Under the pieces are notes generated by a model that saw only the letters and a list, made by a program, of their open reading frames with translations, had not been told where the DNA came from and did no database searches. From Pseudomonas fluorescens (GTDB lineage: Bacteria; Pseudomonadota; Gammaproteobacteria; Pseudomonadales; Pseudomonadaceae): DNA of 64,000 nucleotides. The stretch is from assembly GCF_001648775.1 (NCBI RefSeq), contig NZ_LVEJ01000024.1:1-64000 (forward strand). Direction: 5' to 3'. This document shows, in pieces, positions 16,348-24,680 of the stretch (positions are counted from its first letter, which is position 1; every line of letters starts with the position of its first letter). The translations under genes were made by a program, and so were the position numbers.

Positions 16348-16394
16348 TTGGGATTGGGTGCGGTCAGTTAGAGATTGGTGGGCTCCCGCTAAGC

Positions 16395-17915
16395 TTAACC
16401 CTCGAACATCACATACACAGGCTCCAAATCCGAATTTGGAAACACCACAACATAGTCATCAAAAGTAACGTTGACCGAGCCAGGAAATGACTCTATCAAA
16501 GGTGTGTGCGGCGACTGGAGGCTGCTCATTCGATAATCGGCAATGGACGTCAGTGGAGAGGAAGTCTCCATTGTTTCTGGAAGACGCCAGATGACCGTGA
16601 ACGGGGCGTTGCCATCAGCCGTGAAACTGTAGGTTCGCGAGGACTCGTTCCACGTTGCGGGACGCACTCTTACACCGGGTTCCAGTTCTGTGGCGCTGAC
16701 TGGCGTTATTGCCACCTGGTGCAGGCTTTTGATTTCCCTGATGCCTTGAAACAGAGTTCCGCTCGGCACGGCATAGTTGCCGCTGCTCATTCTGAAAGGG
16801 ACATCGACGTTCCCCTTCGTCGCGGCAAGGTATTGCCAATCCAGCCCCTCAACCACCAGAAACTCGGATAAAGGTACGCAAACTCCGTAACGACCCACCT
16901 CCGCGCGACTGCGAAACTCGAAACGCAATACAGCGGCATATTGAACTTGGTCCTTCTGCACGTTGGAGGTGATTTGCCACGTGAACTCCGCAACGGCCGA
17001 GCGAATGGATTTTTGCAGATCCACGCGATGGGATTCCAAAGTGCGCGACAGTTCGCCATCGATCAATACCGCCGGGCGTGCATTGACGCAAGCAAGCGGA
17101 GCAAACAGCTGCACAGGCGCCCGGGGCGGTCCTGCGTCCTGTCGATCGCGCAGCTCTACAAGTTGAGTCTGGGCCGTAGTCAACAGTGTCTCGGCCTCTT
17201 CTTGAAGCCGCTTGAGTTGCTGGTTAATGGCATTCAGGCTTGTCACATACCGGTCGTAGGTAGCGCCAATTTGCTGGGCAATGTTTTGCCACTGCCCACG
17301 CTCGGCTTGCGCGTAATTCACCTCACGTTGCGCATTGTCTCTCTTGAACTGAACGCGCATTTTCCACAACTTGTAACCGTGAACAGCTAAACGGGCATCG
17401 AACTCGGCGATTTCTACACTGCGTAAATCCTTTTCAAGCTCCGAAGCAGATGTTTGAGCATTCGAATGTCTGCGAAGGTCGCCAATTCTTTGTTCGAGAA
17501 CATCGAGTGCCGCTTCTGCTGCTCGCTGTGAGGTAGCCAGATCGGCACTGGTTTTTTGACTATCAAACAATTGCTGGGCAATGCGCTGTTGGGTTATTTG
17601 CGCCCAATTCATCGGTGCTGGACTGGCCGGTGGTGCAGGCGCAGCAAGCGAGGCCTGTCCCTTGAATGCCACGCGCCCCTGTTGACGGTGCCAGTCCTTG
17701 ACGTAATAGACGACAGAGCCCGCGGAGTTTGGATTAGGGTCGTCATCAGGGTGGTAGAACAGCAAATCGGCGCCCTTCGGATGACCTGCTATCTGGTCAA
17801 AATGATTGATCAACCGATCATGATCGGCCTTTGGTAAATCGACAGCCCAGATTCTATCGACCAAGGCCTGGTACTCGGGTTCGGTGTAGTCGTTGAGGGT
17901 TGGTTTCAATTGCAT
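16395..17915 (-). CDS. Fusion of colicin-E-type immunity domain, coiled coil and S-type pyocin translocation domain
   Basis: Protein of 506 residues. Residues 1-87 align by eye along their whole length with colicin DNase immunity proteins (Im9 type): NDYTEPEYQALVDRI, HFDQIAGHPKGADLLFYHP, and KDWHRQQGRVAFKGQ. The interface aromatic pair is Phe53-Tyr54 and the conserved Asp is Asp50. Residues about 110-260 are a long Gln/Glu/Arg-rich coiled coil. Residues about 290-506 form a Pyocin_S-type domain ending in VTFDDYVVVFPNSDLEPVYVMFEG. No nuclease, pore or lectin domain follows. AAGGAAG lies eight bases before the ATG. Normal immunity proteins are only about 85 residues, so the fusion is odd. It may be an accessory subunit that binds the DNase-like domain of the pyocin encoded at 20006-22579. 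Confidence 0.75.
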   Translation of the reverse strand: MQLKPTLNDYTEPEYQALVDRIWAVDLPKADHDRLINHFDQIAGHPKGADLLFYHPDDDPNPNSAGSVVYYVKDWHRQQGRVAFKGQASLAAPAPPASPAPMNWAQITQQRIAQQLFDSQKTSADLATSQRAAEAALDVLEQRIGDLRRHSNAQTSASELEKDLRSVEIAEFDARLAVHGYKLWKMRVQFKRDNAQREVNYAQAERGQWQNIAQQIGATYDRYVTSLNAINQQLKRLQEEAETLLTTAQTQLVELRDRQDAGPPRAPVQLFAPLACVNARPAVLIDGELSRTLESHRVDLQKSIRSAVAEFTWQITSNVQKDQVQYAAVLRFEFRSRAEVGRYGVCVPLSEFLVVEGLDWQYLAATKGNVDVPFRMSSGNYAVPSGTLFQGIREIKSLHQVAITPVSATELEPGVRVRPATWNESSRTYSFTADGNAPFTVIWRLPETMETSSPLTSIADYRMSSLQSPHTPLIESFPGSVNVTFDDYVVVFPNSDLEPVYVMFEG

Positions 17916-18138
17916 GACCTAAACTTCCTTGTTTATTAGTGCAGCGTTCAGCAACGGCACTCGCTCGGTGGGCGAGTAAATACCGTCGCAGAGGTCCTCG
18001 ACTTGAATATGCTTACTGAGGTTTTAAACCGGTTTATTGTGACGTGCTCGCCACTCCTTAATTATTCGCAGTGCATCTTCAGGAGTGCTTTCGCATCCCG
18101 CTTTCGAGTAAAATCAGACAGCTTTTTACCCTTCAGAA
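17916..18138. other. Intergenic region, no gene seen
   Basis: About 220 bp between the third immunity gene and the immunity-pyocin fusion gene. It must hold the fusion gene promoter unless there is read-through from the pyocin operon. No clear operator was recognised. Confidence 0.4.
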
Positions 18139-18615
18139 TTATCCGCGCGATTTATCAATCAATGTGAACACCAAGGTTTTGACTTTCATATCAGCGGTAT
18201 ATTGAAATACCACCTTCACACCGGGATAACTTTTCTGATCAAGCAGATAAGACTCCCAACCGCCTGTCTGCCCCATTGGCATTGGCATTTTTATCGGCCC
18301 TCTAGACTCAATGGGAACTCCAAAAATCGCATGAGCATCGGTTTGTGTCATAGCCAACTCGAAAGGTGTTGGAAGATCACCTTTATATCTGACAGTTAAA
18401 GGCATGGTCTTGATCAAGGTAATAAATAAGCTTTCCAGCTTTTTGGTTTCGGCTAAAAACGTCAATTCCACGCCGTTTTCAATCTCAAGATCTTGCAAAT
18501 CACAACCCGGATAAAGCTCCACCAGAGGCTGCTCATCAAGTACTCCCCGTGCGACCAGAGACTCGAAAGTAAGCCCCACGCTTGCAATCAACTGACTAAT
18601 TCTCAAAGACTTCAT
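18139..18615 (-). CDS. Bacteriocin immunity protein 3 (DUF6392-like)
   Basis: Protein of 158 residues starting at the ATG that overlaps the stop of the truncated toxin tail (TGATG), exactly as immunity protein 1 overlaps the intact toxin. Conserved segments shared with the two paralogues are ESRGPIKMP.PMGQTGGWESYLLDQK and the end TLVFTLIDK. It is the most diverged of the three. It probably protects against the toxin variant whose remnant tail precedes it, though that toxin is no longer made here. The DUF6392 assignment is from pattern recall. Confidence 0.7.
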   Translation of the reverse strand: MKSLRISQLIASVGLTFESLVARGVLDEQPLVELYPGCDLQDLEIENGVELTFLAETKKLESLFITLIKTMPLTVRYKGDLPTPFELAMTQTDAHAIFGVPIESRGPIKMPMPMGQTGGWESYLLDQKSYPGVKVVFQYTADMKVKTLVFTLIDKSRG

Positions 18616-18866
18616 CAATACCACCCCTGATCTTTATGAAGCCTATGCAATGACGATCGTGCATTAGCTATATCCGTATCACTGAACCCAGCCTCCCTGA
18701 GGCCGGATTTCAGTGCGTCAATGTTGCTATCTACGGCGACTTCTAGATTCGAAGCGTCATTCATTTTTCTAGTAGCGTTGTTTCGGCCACCATACGTTTC
18801 GCTGAATTTTCTATGGACATGAGATGGTATGGCCACGCTTGGAGCTTTGCGTATGAAGCCATCTAT
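18615..18866 (-). pseudogene. Orphan C-terminal fragment of a pyocin toxin domain
   Basis: Open frame of 83 codons with no own start region, beginning just after an in-frame TAA. It matches the last 80 residues of the pyocin: KAPSVAIPSHVHRKFSETYGG, then a divergent helical end finishing HKDQGWY. The upstream half with the DIDHIPS motif is missing, so it should be inactive. It could be a recombination donor for toxin-tail switching. An internal ATG could give a 73-residue product. Confidence 0.75.
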
Positions 18867-18900
18867 TTAAGCGTCGCCCAACGGCAACTTCGCACTTCTA

Positions 18901-19383
18901 TTAGTATCCCCGCCCCTTATCAATTAATGTAAAGACCAACGTATCAACTTGCATGTCAGCGCTATATTGAAAAACCAACTTCACTCCCGGATAAATTTTC
19001 TGATCGAGCAGATAGGACTCCCAACCACCTGTCTGACCCATTGGCTCAGGCATCCTTATAGGCCCGCGTGACTCTATCGCTTTTCCGAAAAGCGCATGAA
19101 CATCACTGTGATCCATGCTTTTTTTATAGGGTAAAGGAAGCCTTCCCTGATAAACAGCAGTGGAGGGCGTCGTCTTTTTCAAAGTAACAAATAAAGTTTC
19201 CAATCTTTTTGTGTCTGCCCAGAAAGTCAGACTCAATCCAGCCTCTAACTCTATATCCAACAAGTCACAATCCGGGTACAGCGCATCTAACTTATGAGAC
19301 TCACCTAGAAAACCTTTAGCCAGTAATACATCATGCTTTTCACCAAGACTAACTATCCACCTATTAATATCCAGCATGCTCAT
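18901..19383 (-). CDS. Bacteriocin immunity protein 2 (DUF6392-like)
   Basis: Protein of 160 residues, very close to immunity protein 1 (most differences conservative), with the same MPEPMGQTGGWESYLLDQKI core. The ATG at 19383 corresponds to that used by immunity 1. A GGGTGG ribosome-binding sequence lies upstream, and two further starts (GTG 19392, ATG 19377) are possible. It is preceded not by a toxin domain but by a 75-bp fragment identical to the linker of the pyocin gene, so the cognate toxin part has been deleted and only the immunity gene kept. Confidence 0.72.
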   Translation of the reverse strand: MSMLDINRWIVSLGEKHDVLLAKGFLGESHKLDALYPDCDLLDIELEAGLSLTFWADTKRLETLFVTLKKTTPSTAVYQGRLPLPYKKSMDHSDVHALFGKAIESRGPIRMPEPMGQTGGWESYLLDQKIYPGVKLVFQYSADMQVDTLVFTLIDKGRGY

Positions 19384-19390
19384 TCTTACC

Positions 19391-19465
19391 ACCCGGGAAT
19401 ACTCGCACCAACCTGCCCTTCATCGACAGCCGGAAACGTCTCGTTTGCCGGTAGGATCGGGATGA
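19391..19465 (-). pseudogene. 75-bp fossil of the pyocin linker
   Basis: Identical over 75 bp to 20455-20529, which codes for the linker of the pyocin just before its toxin domain. Here the linker runs straight into GGGTGG and the immunity-2 start, as if the toxin domain had been removed between short GGGT matches. It is direct evidence of earlier tail exchange at this locus. Confidence 0.85.
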
Positions 19466-19529
19466 ATAGACTGAGGAATTAAAGCCACAAATACGTAAGT
19501 AGCCACCGGCAACTTCGCACTTTGATCAG

Positions 19530-20009
19530 TTACTCCCGCCCTTTATCAATCAATGTAAAGACCAACGTTTTAACTTGCATATCAGCGGTATATTGAAAAA
19601 CCACTTTCACCCCCGGATAAATTTTCTGATCGAGCGGATAGGACTCCCAACCACCTGTCTGGCCCATTGGCTCAGGCATCCTAATAGGCCCGCGTGACTC
19701 TATGGCTTTTCCGAAAAGCGCATGAACATCACTTTGATCCATGCTTTTTTTATAGGGTACAGGAAGCCTTCCCTGATAAGCAGCAGTGGAGGGTGTCGTC
19801 TTTTTTAAAGTAACAAATAAAGTTTCCAGTTTTTTTGTCTCAGCCCAGAAAGTCAGACTCATTCCGGCCTCTAACTCTACATCCAACAAGTCACAATCCG
19901 GGTACAGCGCATCTAACTTATGAAACTCGTCAAGAAAACCTTTAGCCAGCAATACATCATGCTTTTCACCAAGACTAACTATCCACCTATTAATGTTTAG
20001 CATTTTCAT
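19530..20009 (-). CDS. Bacteriocin immunity protein 1 (DUF6392-like), cognate to the pyocin
   Basis: Protein of 159 residues. The ATG at 20009 overlaps the pyocin stop as ATGA, with AAGGGTGG five bases upstream, so toxin and immunity are translationally coupled. It shares the ESRGPIRMPEPMGQTGGWES core with the two downstream paralogues. It has no signal peptide or membrane helix, consistent with a cytoplasmic protein neutralising a nuclease. It is the expected cognate immunity of the C-terminal toxin of the 857-residue pyocin. Confidence 0.75.
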   Translation of the reverse strand: MKMLNINRWIVSLGEKHDVLLAKGFLDEFHKLDALYPDCDLLDVELEAGMSLTFWAETKKLETLFVTLKKTTPSTAAYQGRLPVPYKKSMDQSDVHALFGKAIESRGPIRMPEPMGQTGGWESYPLDQKIYPGVKVVFQYTADMQVKTLVFTLIDKGRE

Positions 20010-22579
20010 TCGTACCACCCTTGACAGACATGGAGACTGTGAATCTCTGAGCGGGCTTTCTCTATAGATACCTCATCAAATCCGCTCTGCGACAGGCCAA
20101 TTTTTATAGCGTCAAAATTAAAGTCTACGGCACGTCGTAGGTTTTCTGCGTCCGCCATCTGCTTATCCCTATTGTTCCGCCCACCATAAGTTTCACTAAA
20201 CTTTTGGTGTACATAAGCTGGAATAGCCACACTTGGGGCTTTTTTCACAATATCTGCCCTTTCTTGCCGGTCAAGCTCAGGAAACGCATATCTCAGATGG
20301 AAATCCAACGCCCTCCGCGAAGGAATATGGTCAATATCCAACCCATCCCCCCTGCTCCGACCACTCAGTTCGTTATACGGCCCAACCTCCAGCGGCTCGA
20401 CCGGTGGCCCGACGAAAACCAGATCCGGCGAAGGCAATTCCATATCCGCCGGGAACCCGGGAATACTCGCACCAACCTGCCCTTCATCGACAGCCGGAAA
20501 CGTCTCGTTTGCCGGTAGGATCGGGATGACAGGCTGGCCGGGATAAACCACGGGCGTCGACGGAATAATCGGTGTAGTTGTAGATCCAAGCTGCTCCGTT
20601 CCCGGAGGGACAAGTGGCGTCCAGGTGCCGATTCCCACGGGAGGCACTGGCCAAGGCTGAATGCTTGGCAATACACCGCGGCGACCGTTGGCGCTTTGTG
20701 GTGTGGCGATGCTCATCCTGTCGAGGTTGAACGGGTTGGCACCCGCCTCTACGCTCTCCTGAAAACGCAGTTCGAATTCACGCCGCTCACCAACCCAAGT
20801 GCTTTTCGGGGCGTAAGGCGCGAAGCCTTTTTCGACGCGTTTTTTGTTGACCTCATCGAATTGCTGGGTGAGTGCCGGTTGCTCGCCAAGGGTTCGCCAC
20901 AATGCTTCGTCAAAAGCACGGAATGAGGTGATTTCCCGGCCGCGAAGTTGATCCCCCATCTGGCTGGGTATGGCGGCACCAGTCGTGCCTGTCGAGCGCT
21001 TCCACCAATCGGCGGAGGCGGTCTGGCCGGTACCGGTGACAATGCCCGATCCCATGGGTGGTGGGCTGAAGGACAGGTACATCGGTGCCGAACCGGGCAA
21101 ACAGATAATGCAATCCTGAATGCGCAGATCTGCGCCCGTTGGCAGGTTCTGCGTCAGCGGCGGGAATACTGCAACACGGGCTTGGCTTGAGGCGGTTTGC
21201 GTAACGGGCGTGTCCGCCGTGAACTGCAAATGCCTGGTCGGAGAACCGGCCACTTGTGCGGTGTAGCTCCCAGTCTGGGGATCAAATACCGCGTTGATGA
21301 CCGGCACCTGGGCGCCGATCTCATTGCCAGTGGCGACCACAATCACTGCGGTGCTATCGGCTACCCGCTCAGTTTTGAGGCGGTAGGGCATCTCGACCGA
21401 ACCGCCGGAATCGGCGATTGATCGAAGCGATTGTTCATCAGAAAGACCCAGTGTCTGAACGGGAACGGCGACAGACTGGAACAATCGCCGTCTCTGCTCT
21501 GGCGTCAGTTCACCATTGCCCAGTGTTGGCGAGTACACAGCCGCGAAGATCAAGACCGTCGATGGTTGAGGTACAAGCAACGAAAGGGAAAGCTGACTGA
21601 CCGCTTTTTGCACAGCGGTTTCAATAAGCTTGGCCGCTCCTTCGGCCACCAACGAACCGGCTTGCGTCAAAAACGTCGCACCCGCCGCCAGCGGGACACT
21701 GAGTGTATTGACCTGCTTGAGCCGGGTTGCGCGGGCATCTTCATCCACCTGCTGCTTGAACCGGACTCGAGCCTCACGCTGTTCAACGAACTTGCGCTGG
21801 GCTTCCCAAATGGCTTCCCTTTCGCGCCAGACCACCGTTTGCTCTACGTGATGGCGGGCCAGCGCCGCTGATCTATCGCGTAGGGCATTGATTTGCGTCT
21901 CTAATAAACGCGCTTCATGAGCCGCGTTGTAGGCGTTCTCCCAGATCTGATGACCGTCATTGAGCGCTTGGCCGAACTGGCCCAGTCGTGTCAGGTAATC
22001 ATTGGAGGTACGGGTCAGCGGATCGTGGCCATCGAAGGACCGGGCCAGTGCATTTTTTGCGTTGAGCTCTGCGGATTTGCGAGCGAGCAGTCCGTCTGTT
22101 TCGCTTTTTTCCTTGGTGATGGTGTAGAGCTGCCAGCGTTCGGTCTGGGTGGCTTGAGGTGGTCTTCTCGCGGCAAGAATTTCCTGTTCCAGCGCTGAGC
22201 CGAGTTGTTCGGCTTTTTGCGCGAAACGTCGATCGGCCTCGGCTCTGATCGCGTCATGGCGTTGCGCCAAGCCTGCCAAAAATTGCAAAAGCGCCTGATG
22301 CCGCGCCTGCTCCTGAGCCTGCGCTGCAGCTGCCTGTGCTTGAGCGGCTTCGGCCTGTGCTCTGGCATGCGCCTCGGCCTGCTGATTTGCCTGGGCCTGA
22401 CGATGAGCCGCCAACGCGCGTTTTCGAGCTTTCTGCTTTTTCTTGCTGGTGCCACCGAAACCGCCGGAAACACCGCCGCCGCCACCAAAGCCGCTACCCG
22501 ACCCACCACTCGAAGCCGGTGGCCCGGATCGGATGACGACACTACCTGACGATCCATCGTTGAATGTGTTTTGTGCCAT
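20006..22579 (-). CDS. S-type pyocin with degenerate colicin-type DNase domain and a second C-terminal toxin domain
   Basis: Bacteriocin of 857 residues. It has a Gly/Ser-rich N-terminus (to about 45), an Ala/Gln-rich coiled coil (about 46-290), a hydrophobic segment (295-335), and a Pyocin_S translocation domain (about 335-510). Residues about 513-635 align with the colicin E9 DNase (IPSQMGDQLRGREITSFRAF, then EKGFAPYAPK), but the HNH histidines are gone: the HH pair is Arg605-Phe606, and the last two positions are Ala630 and Arg633. A Pro-rich linker (636-735) leads to a second toxin domain (740-857) with DIDHIPS, His791 and TYGGRN, probably an HNH-superfamily nuclease. AAGGAG lies seven bases before the ATG. 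Immunity 1 overlaps its end. The receptor is unknown. No clear LexA or P-box was found upstream. Confidence 0.78.
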   Translation of the reverse strand: MAQNTFNDGSSGSVVIRSGPPASSGGSGSGFGGGGGVSGGFGGTSKKKQKARKRALAAHRQAQANQQAEAHARAQAEAAQAQAAAAQAQEQARHQALLQFLAGLAQRHDAIRAEADRRFAQKAEQLGSALEQEILAARRPPQATQTERWQLYTITKEKSETDGLLARKSAELNAKNALARSFDGHDPLTRTSNDYLTRLGQFGQALNDGHQIWENAYNAAHEARLLETQINALRDRSAALARHHVEQTVVWREREAIWEAQRKFVEQREARVRFKQQVDEDARATRLKQVNTLSVPLAAGATFLTQAGSLVAEGAAKLIETAVQKAVSQLSLSLLVPQPSTVLIFAAVYSPTLGNGELTPEQRRRLFQSVAVPVQTLGLSDEQSLRSIADSGGSVEMPYRLKTERVADSTAVIVVATGNEIGAQVPVINAVFDPQTGSYTAQVAGSPTRHLQFTADTPVTQTASSQARVAVFPPLTQNLPTGADLRIQDCIICLPGSAPMYLSFSPPPMGSGIVTGTGQTASADWWKRSTGTTGAAIPSQMGDQLRGREITSFRAFDEALWRTLGEQPALTQQFDEVNKKRVEKGFAPYAPKSTWVGERREFELRFQESVEAGANPFNLDRMSIATPQSANGRRGVLPSIQPWPVPPVGIGTWTPLVPPGTEQLGSTTTPIIPSTPVVYPGQPVIPILPANETFPAVDEGQVGASIPGFPADMELPSPDLVFVGPPVEPLEVGPYNELSGRSRGDGLDIDHIPSRRALDFHLRYAFPELDRQERADIVKKAPSVAIPAYVHQKFSETYGGRNNRDKQMADAENLRRAVDFNFDAIKIGLSQSGFDEVSIEKARSEIHSLHVCQGWYE

Positions 22580-22728
22580 ACAGTCACTCCTTGTCTGTAG
22601 GGCACAGCGTGTCGATCAAGCGGAAGTCAGGTGCGGTACATAGTTATTGCGCATGTAAAAAATCGGGGCATTGAGCCTGCTAGTGATGGCGCGGCGTCAG
22701 TCACCTCTATTAGTGCCTGGTGGACCAC
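22580..22728. other. Pyocin promoter region
   Basis: About 150 bp between the pyocin start and the 72-bp repeat array. It must contain the promoter if the gene is transcribed separately. A TACATG...TATGTA partial dyad occurs near 22640-22660. I could not identify a canonical LexA or PrtN box. Confidence 0.35.
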
Positions 22729-22729
22729 T

Positions 22730-23335
22730 ACCGCCAGCAAGGCTGGCTCACACAGTGGGATTGGGTGAAGTCAGTTGGGGATTGGTTGGTTGGTAGGCCG
22801 CCTTCGCGAGCAGGCTCGCTCCCACAATTGGATTGGGGGTAGTCAGTTGGAGATTGGTTGGCTGTTAGGCAGTCATTGCCAGCGGGCTGGCTCTCACAGT
22901 TGGATCGGGGGCGGTCAGTTGGGGATTGGTTGGCTGTGAGGTCGTCTTCGCGAGCAAGCTCGCTCCCACAAATGGATTGGGGGTAGTCAGTTGGAGATTG
23001 GTTGGCTGTTAGGCAGTCATTGCCAGCGGGCTGGCTCACACAGTGGGATTGGGTGAAGTCAGTTGGGGATTGGTTGGCTGGCAGGCCGCCTTCGCGAGCA
23101 GGCTCGCTCCCACAAATGGATTGGGGGTAGTCAGTTGGAGGTTGGTTGACTGTTAGGCAGTCATCGCCAGCGGGCTGGCTCTCACAGTTGGATCGGGGGC
23201 GGTCAGTTGGGGATTGGTTGGCTGGTAGGCCGCATTCGCGAGCAGGCTCGCTCCCACAGTGGGAATGGGTGAAGTCAGTGGGAGATTGTTTGGCTGGAGG
23301 GCCGCATTCGCGAGCAGGCTCGCTCCCACCGTTTT
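22730..23335. repeat. Tandem array of 72-bp REP-containing repeats
   Basis: Eight units whose GTCAGT boxes start at 22770, 22842, 22914, 22986, 23058, 23130, 23202 and 23274, a period of exactly 72 bp, plus partial flanking units. Two unit types largely alternate: one has the standard REP core TTCGCGAGCAGGCTCGCTCC, the other a variant CATTGCCAGCGGGCTGGCTC. The array is therefore mostly a 144-bp higher-order repeat; the last two units are both of the standard type. A frame of 24-residue repeats crosses it on the minus strand but has no sign of being a gene. Confidence 0.9.
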
Positions 23336-23389
23336 TAATGTGCGTGCAACCCAAGCGGCAAAGCCGCCCCACTCAACAGGATGAGCGTT

Positions 23390-23665
23390 AGCTCGGCTGC
23401 AGCTTTTGATCTTGATCTTGATCCACGGGCGACGTCGGAAGGCTGAGTGGAGGGATTTATCCGGGGGTGGGAGCGCAGCGACCGTTTGGCGAAGCCAAAT
23501 GCATCGAGAGGAGGTGCAGCGAAGCAAACCGTAGGCGATGCGCCCGGATGGATCCCGCAGCGAAGGAACCCCGAGCTTTAGCGAGCGGGCCGCACGCAGG
23601 AGCAAGCGTTTTTGGTTACTTTTGAGGCGTTTGTCAAAAGTGACCCGCCGTAAGGGCGGAACCCT
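23390..23665. repeat. Dispersed Pseudomonas intergenic repeat
   Basis: Non-coding sequence of a type common in Pseudomonas genomes, ending with TTTTTGGTTACTTTTGAGGC, TCAAAAGTGACCCGCC and the CCGCCGTAAGGGCGG hairpin. No gene is supported between the 72-bp array and vreR. Confidence 0.55.
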
Positions 23666-23710
23666 AAGCGGCCGTTACCGCAGCAACGGATATGTACCCA
23701 ATCAACCCCA

Positions 23711-24649
23711 CTAACTCAAAACAACGACGCCACCCGGCAACTCGGTGCATTTAATGCCGTAGGCATCCCGGATGAGCAGTGCGACGCCGGCGAGTTGGTC
23801 GAGGCTGAAGCGGGCCTGGACGCGGCGTTGGCCGAGTTCGCGGTTGAGCAGCAGCAACATGCCGGGGCGGTAGCGGTTGATCTCGTCGATCATCTGGCTC
23901 AGGGTCGCGCCGTTGAACACCAACACTTGCTGACGCCAATTCATCACCGCCGCCGTGTCGACACTCTGCACACTGCCAACCTGCCGCGCGTCATAGGTCA
24001 CCTGCTGCCCCGGTTCAAGACGCAGACTACGACCTTCAACATCCACGTCAACCGCGCCATCAAGACAAGTCACACACACCTGCTGATCGGTATTACGCAA
24101 GTTGAAACGCCCCTGACTGGCCCGCAACCACCCTCCCCCAGCCTGCATCGCCAACGGCAAACGCGCGGTCTGCACTTCGACTTCGCCGCTGACCAGTTCA
24201 AAGCCCTGCACACCGTTATCGATGGAGCGCTGATTGATCCGCGTCTGCGTGTTCAGCTCCAGGCTCACACCCTGCGCCGGTTCAAATCGGCGCTGCTGGC
24301 CGACTTCAGTGATGTAGTCAGCACCCAGCCCTTCAAAGCCACCAGGAATCGTCCCGCGCACCAGCAAAAACGCCGCCGACGCAGCAATCGCCCCACCAAG
24401 AAAAGCACGTCGACCAAACCCTCGTGGTGCCTGCATTTGCTCCACGGCAGGCTGCAAGTTGTGCCACAACCGCTTGGCCTCTTCGAACGCGCGGGCATGC
24501 TCGGCACTCTGTGCGCACCATTCGCGCAGGGCGCGGGCGTCGGCCACGCTGGCGCGGCCGGAGGTCAGCAGGACCAGCCAGTCGCGGGCTTCGCTGTGCA
24601 GATGGTCGGCCGCCGATGGCTCGGCAGATGTCAGTCGAAAGATGTTCAA
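23711..24649 (-). CDS. vreR: FecR-family anti-sigma factor (VreR-like)
   Basis: FecR-type sigma regulator of 312 residues. The N-terminal cytoplasmic anti-sigma domain (DUF4880 type: ARDWLVLLTSGRASVADARALREW) occupies residues 1-75. A membrane segment, RRAFLGGAIAASAAFLLVRG, has a twin-arginine look. The periplasmic FecR domain follows (EVGQQRRFEPAQGVSLELNT, then LDGAVDVDVEGRSLRLEPGQQV) with a C-terminal STN-like region (LDQLAGVALLIRDAYGI). It follows the sigma gene by 31 bp. Context next to hxc points to the PUMA3 (VreAIR) system, in which VreR controls VreI. Confidence 0.85.
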   Translation of the reverse strand: MNIFRLTSAEPSAADHLHSEARDWLVLLTSGRASVADARALREWCAQSAEHARAFEEAKRLWHNLQPAVEQMQAPRGFGRRAFLGGAIAASAAFLLVRGTIPGGFEGLGADYITEVGQQRRFEPAQGVSLELNTQTRINQRSIDNGVQGFELVSGEVEVQTARLPLAMQAGGGWLRASQGRFNLRNTDQQVCVTCLDGAVDVDVEGRSLRLEPGQQVTYDARQVGSVQSVDTAAVMNWRQQVLVFNGATLSQMIDEINRYRPGMLLLLNRELGQRRVQARFSLDQLAGVALLIRDAYGIKCTELPGGVVVLS

Positions 24650-24680
24650 ACGCGCAGATTCTCAACGAATTGATCGGGCA

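Noticed and set aside
22730..23335. CRISPR array
   Set aside because: Units are contiguous without unique spacers, contain REP cores, and no cas gene is present.
22728..23372. Minus-strand open frame of 214 codons with 24-residue repeats
   Set aside because: It exists only because the 72-bp DNA repeat is divisible by three and lacks stops. There is no ribosome-binding site, and the translated repeat is just REP sequence.
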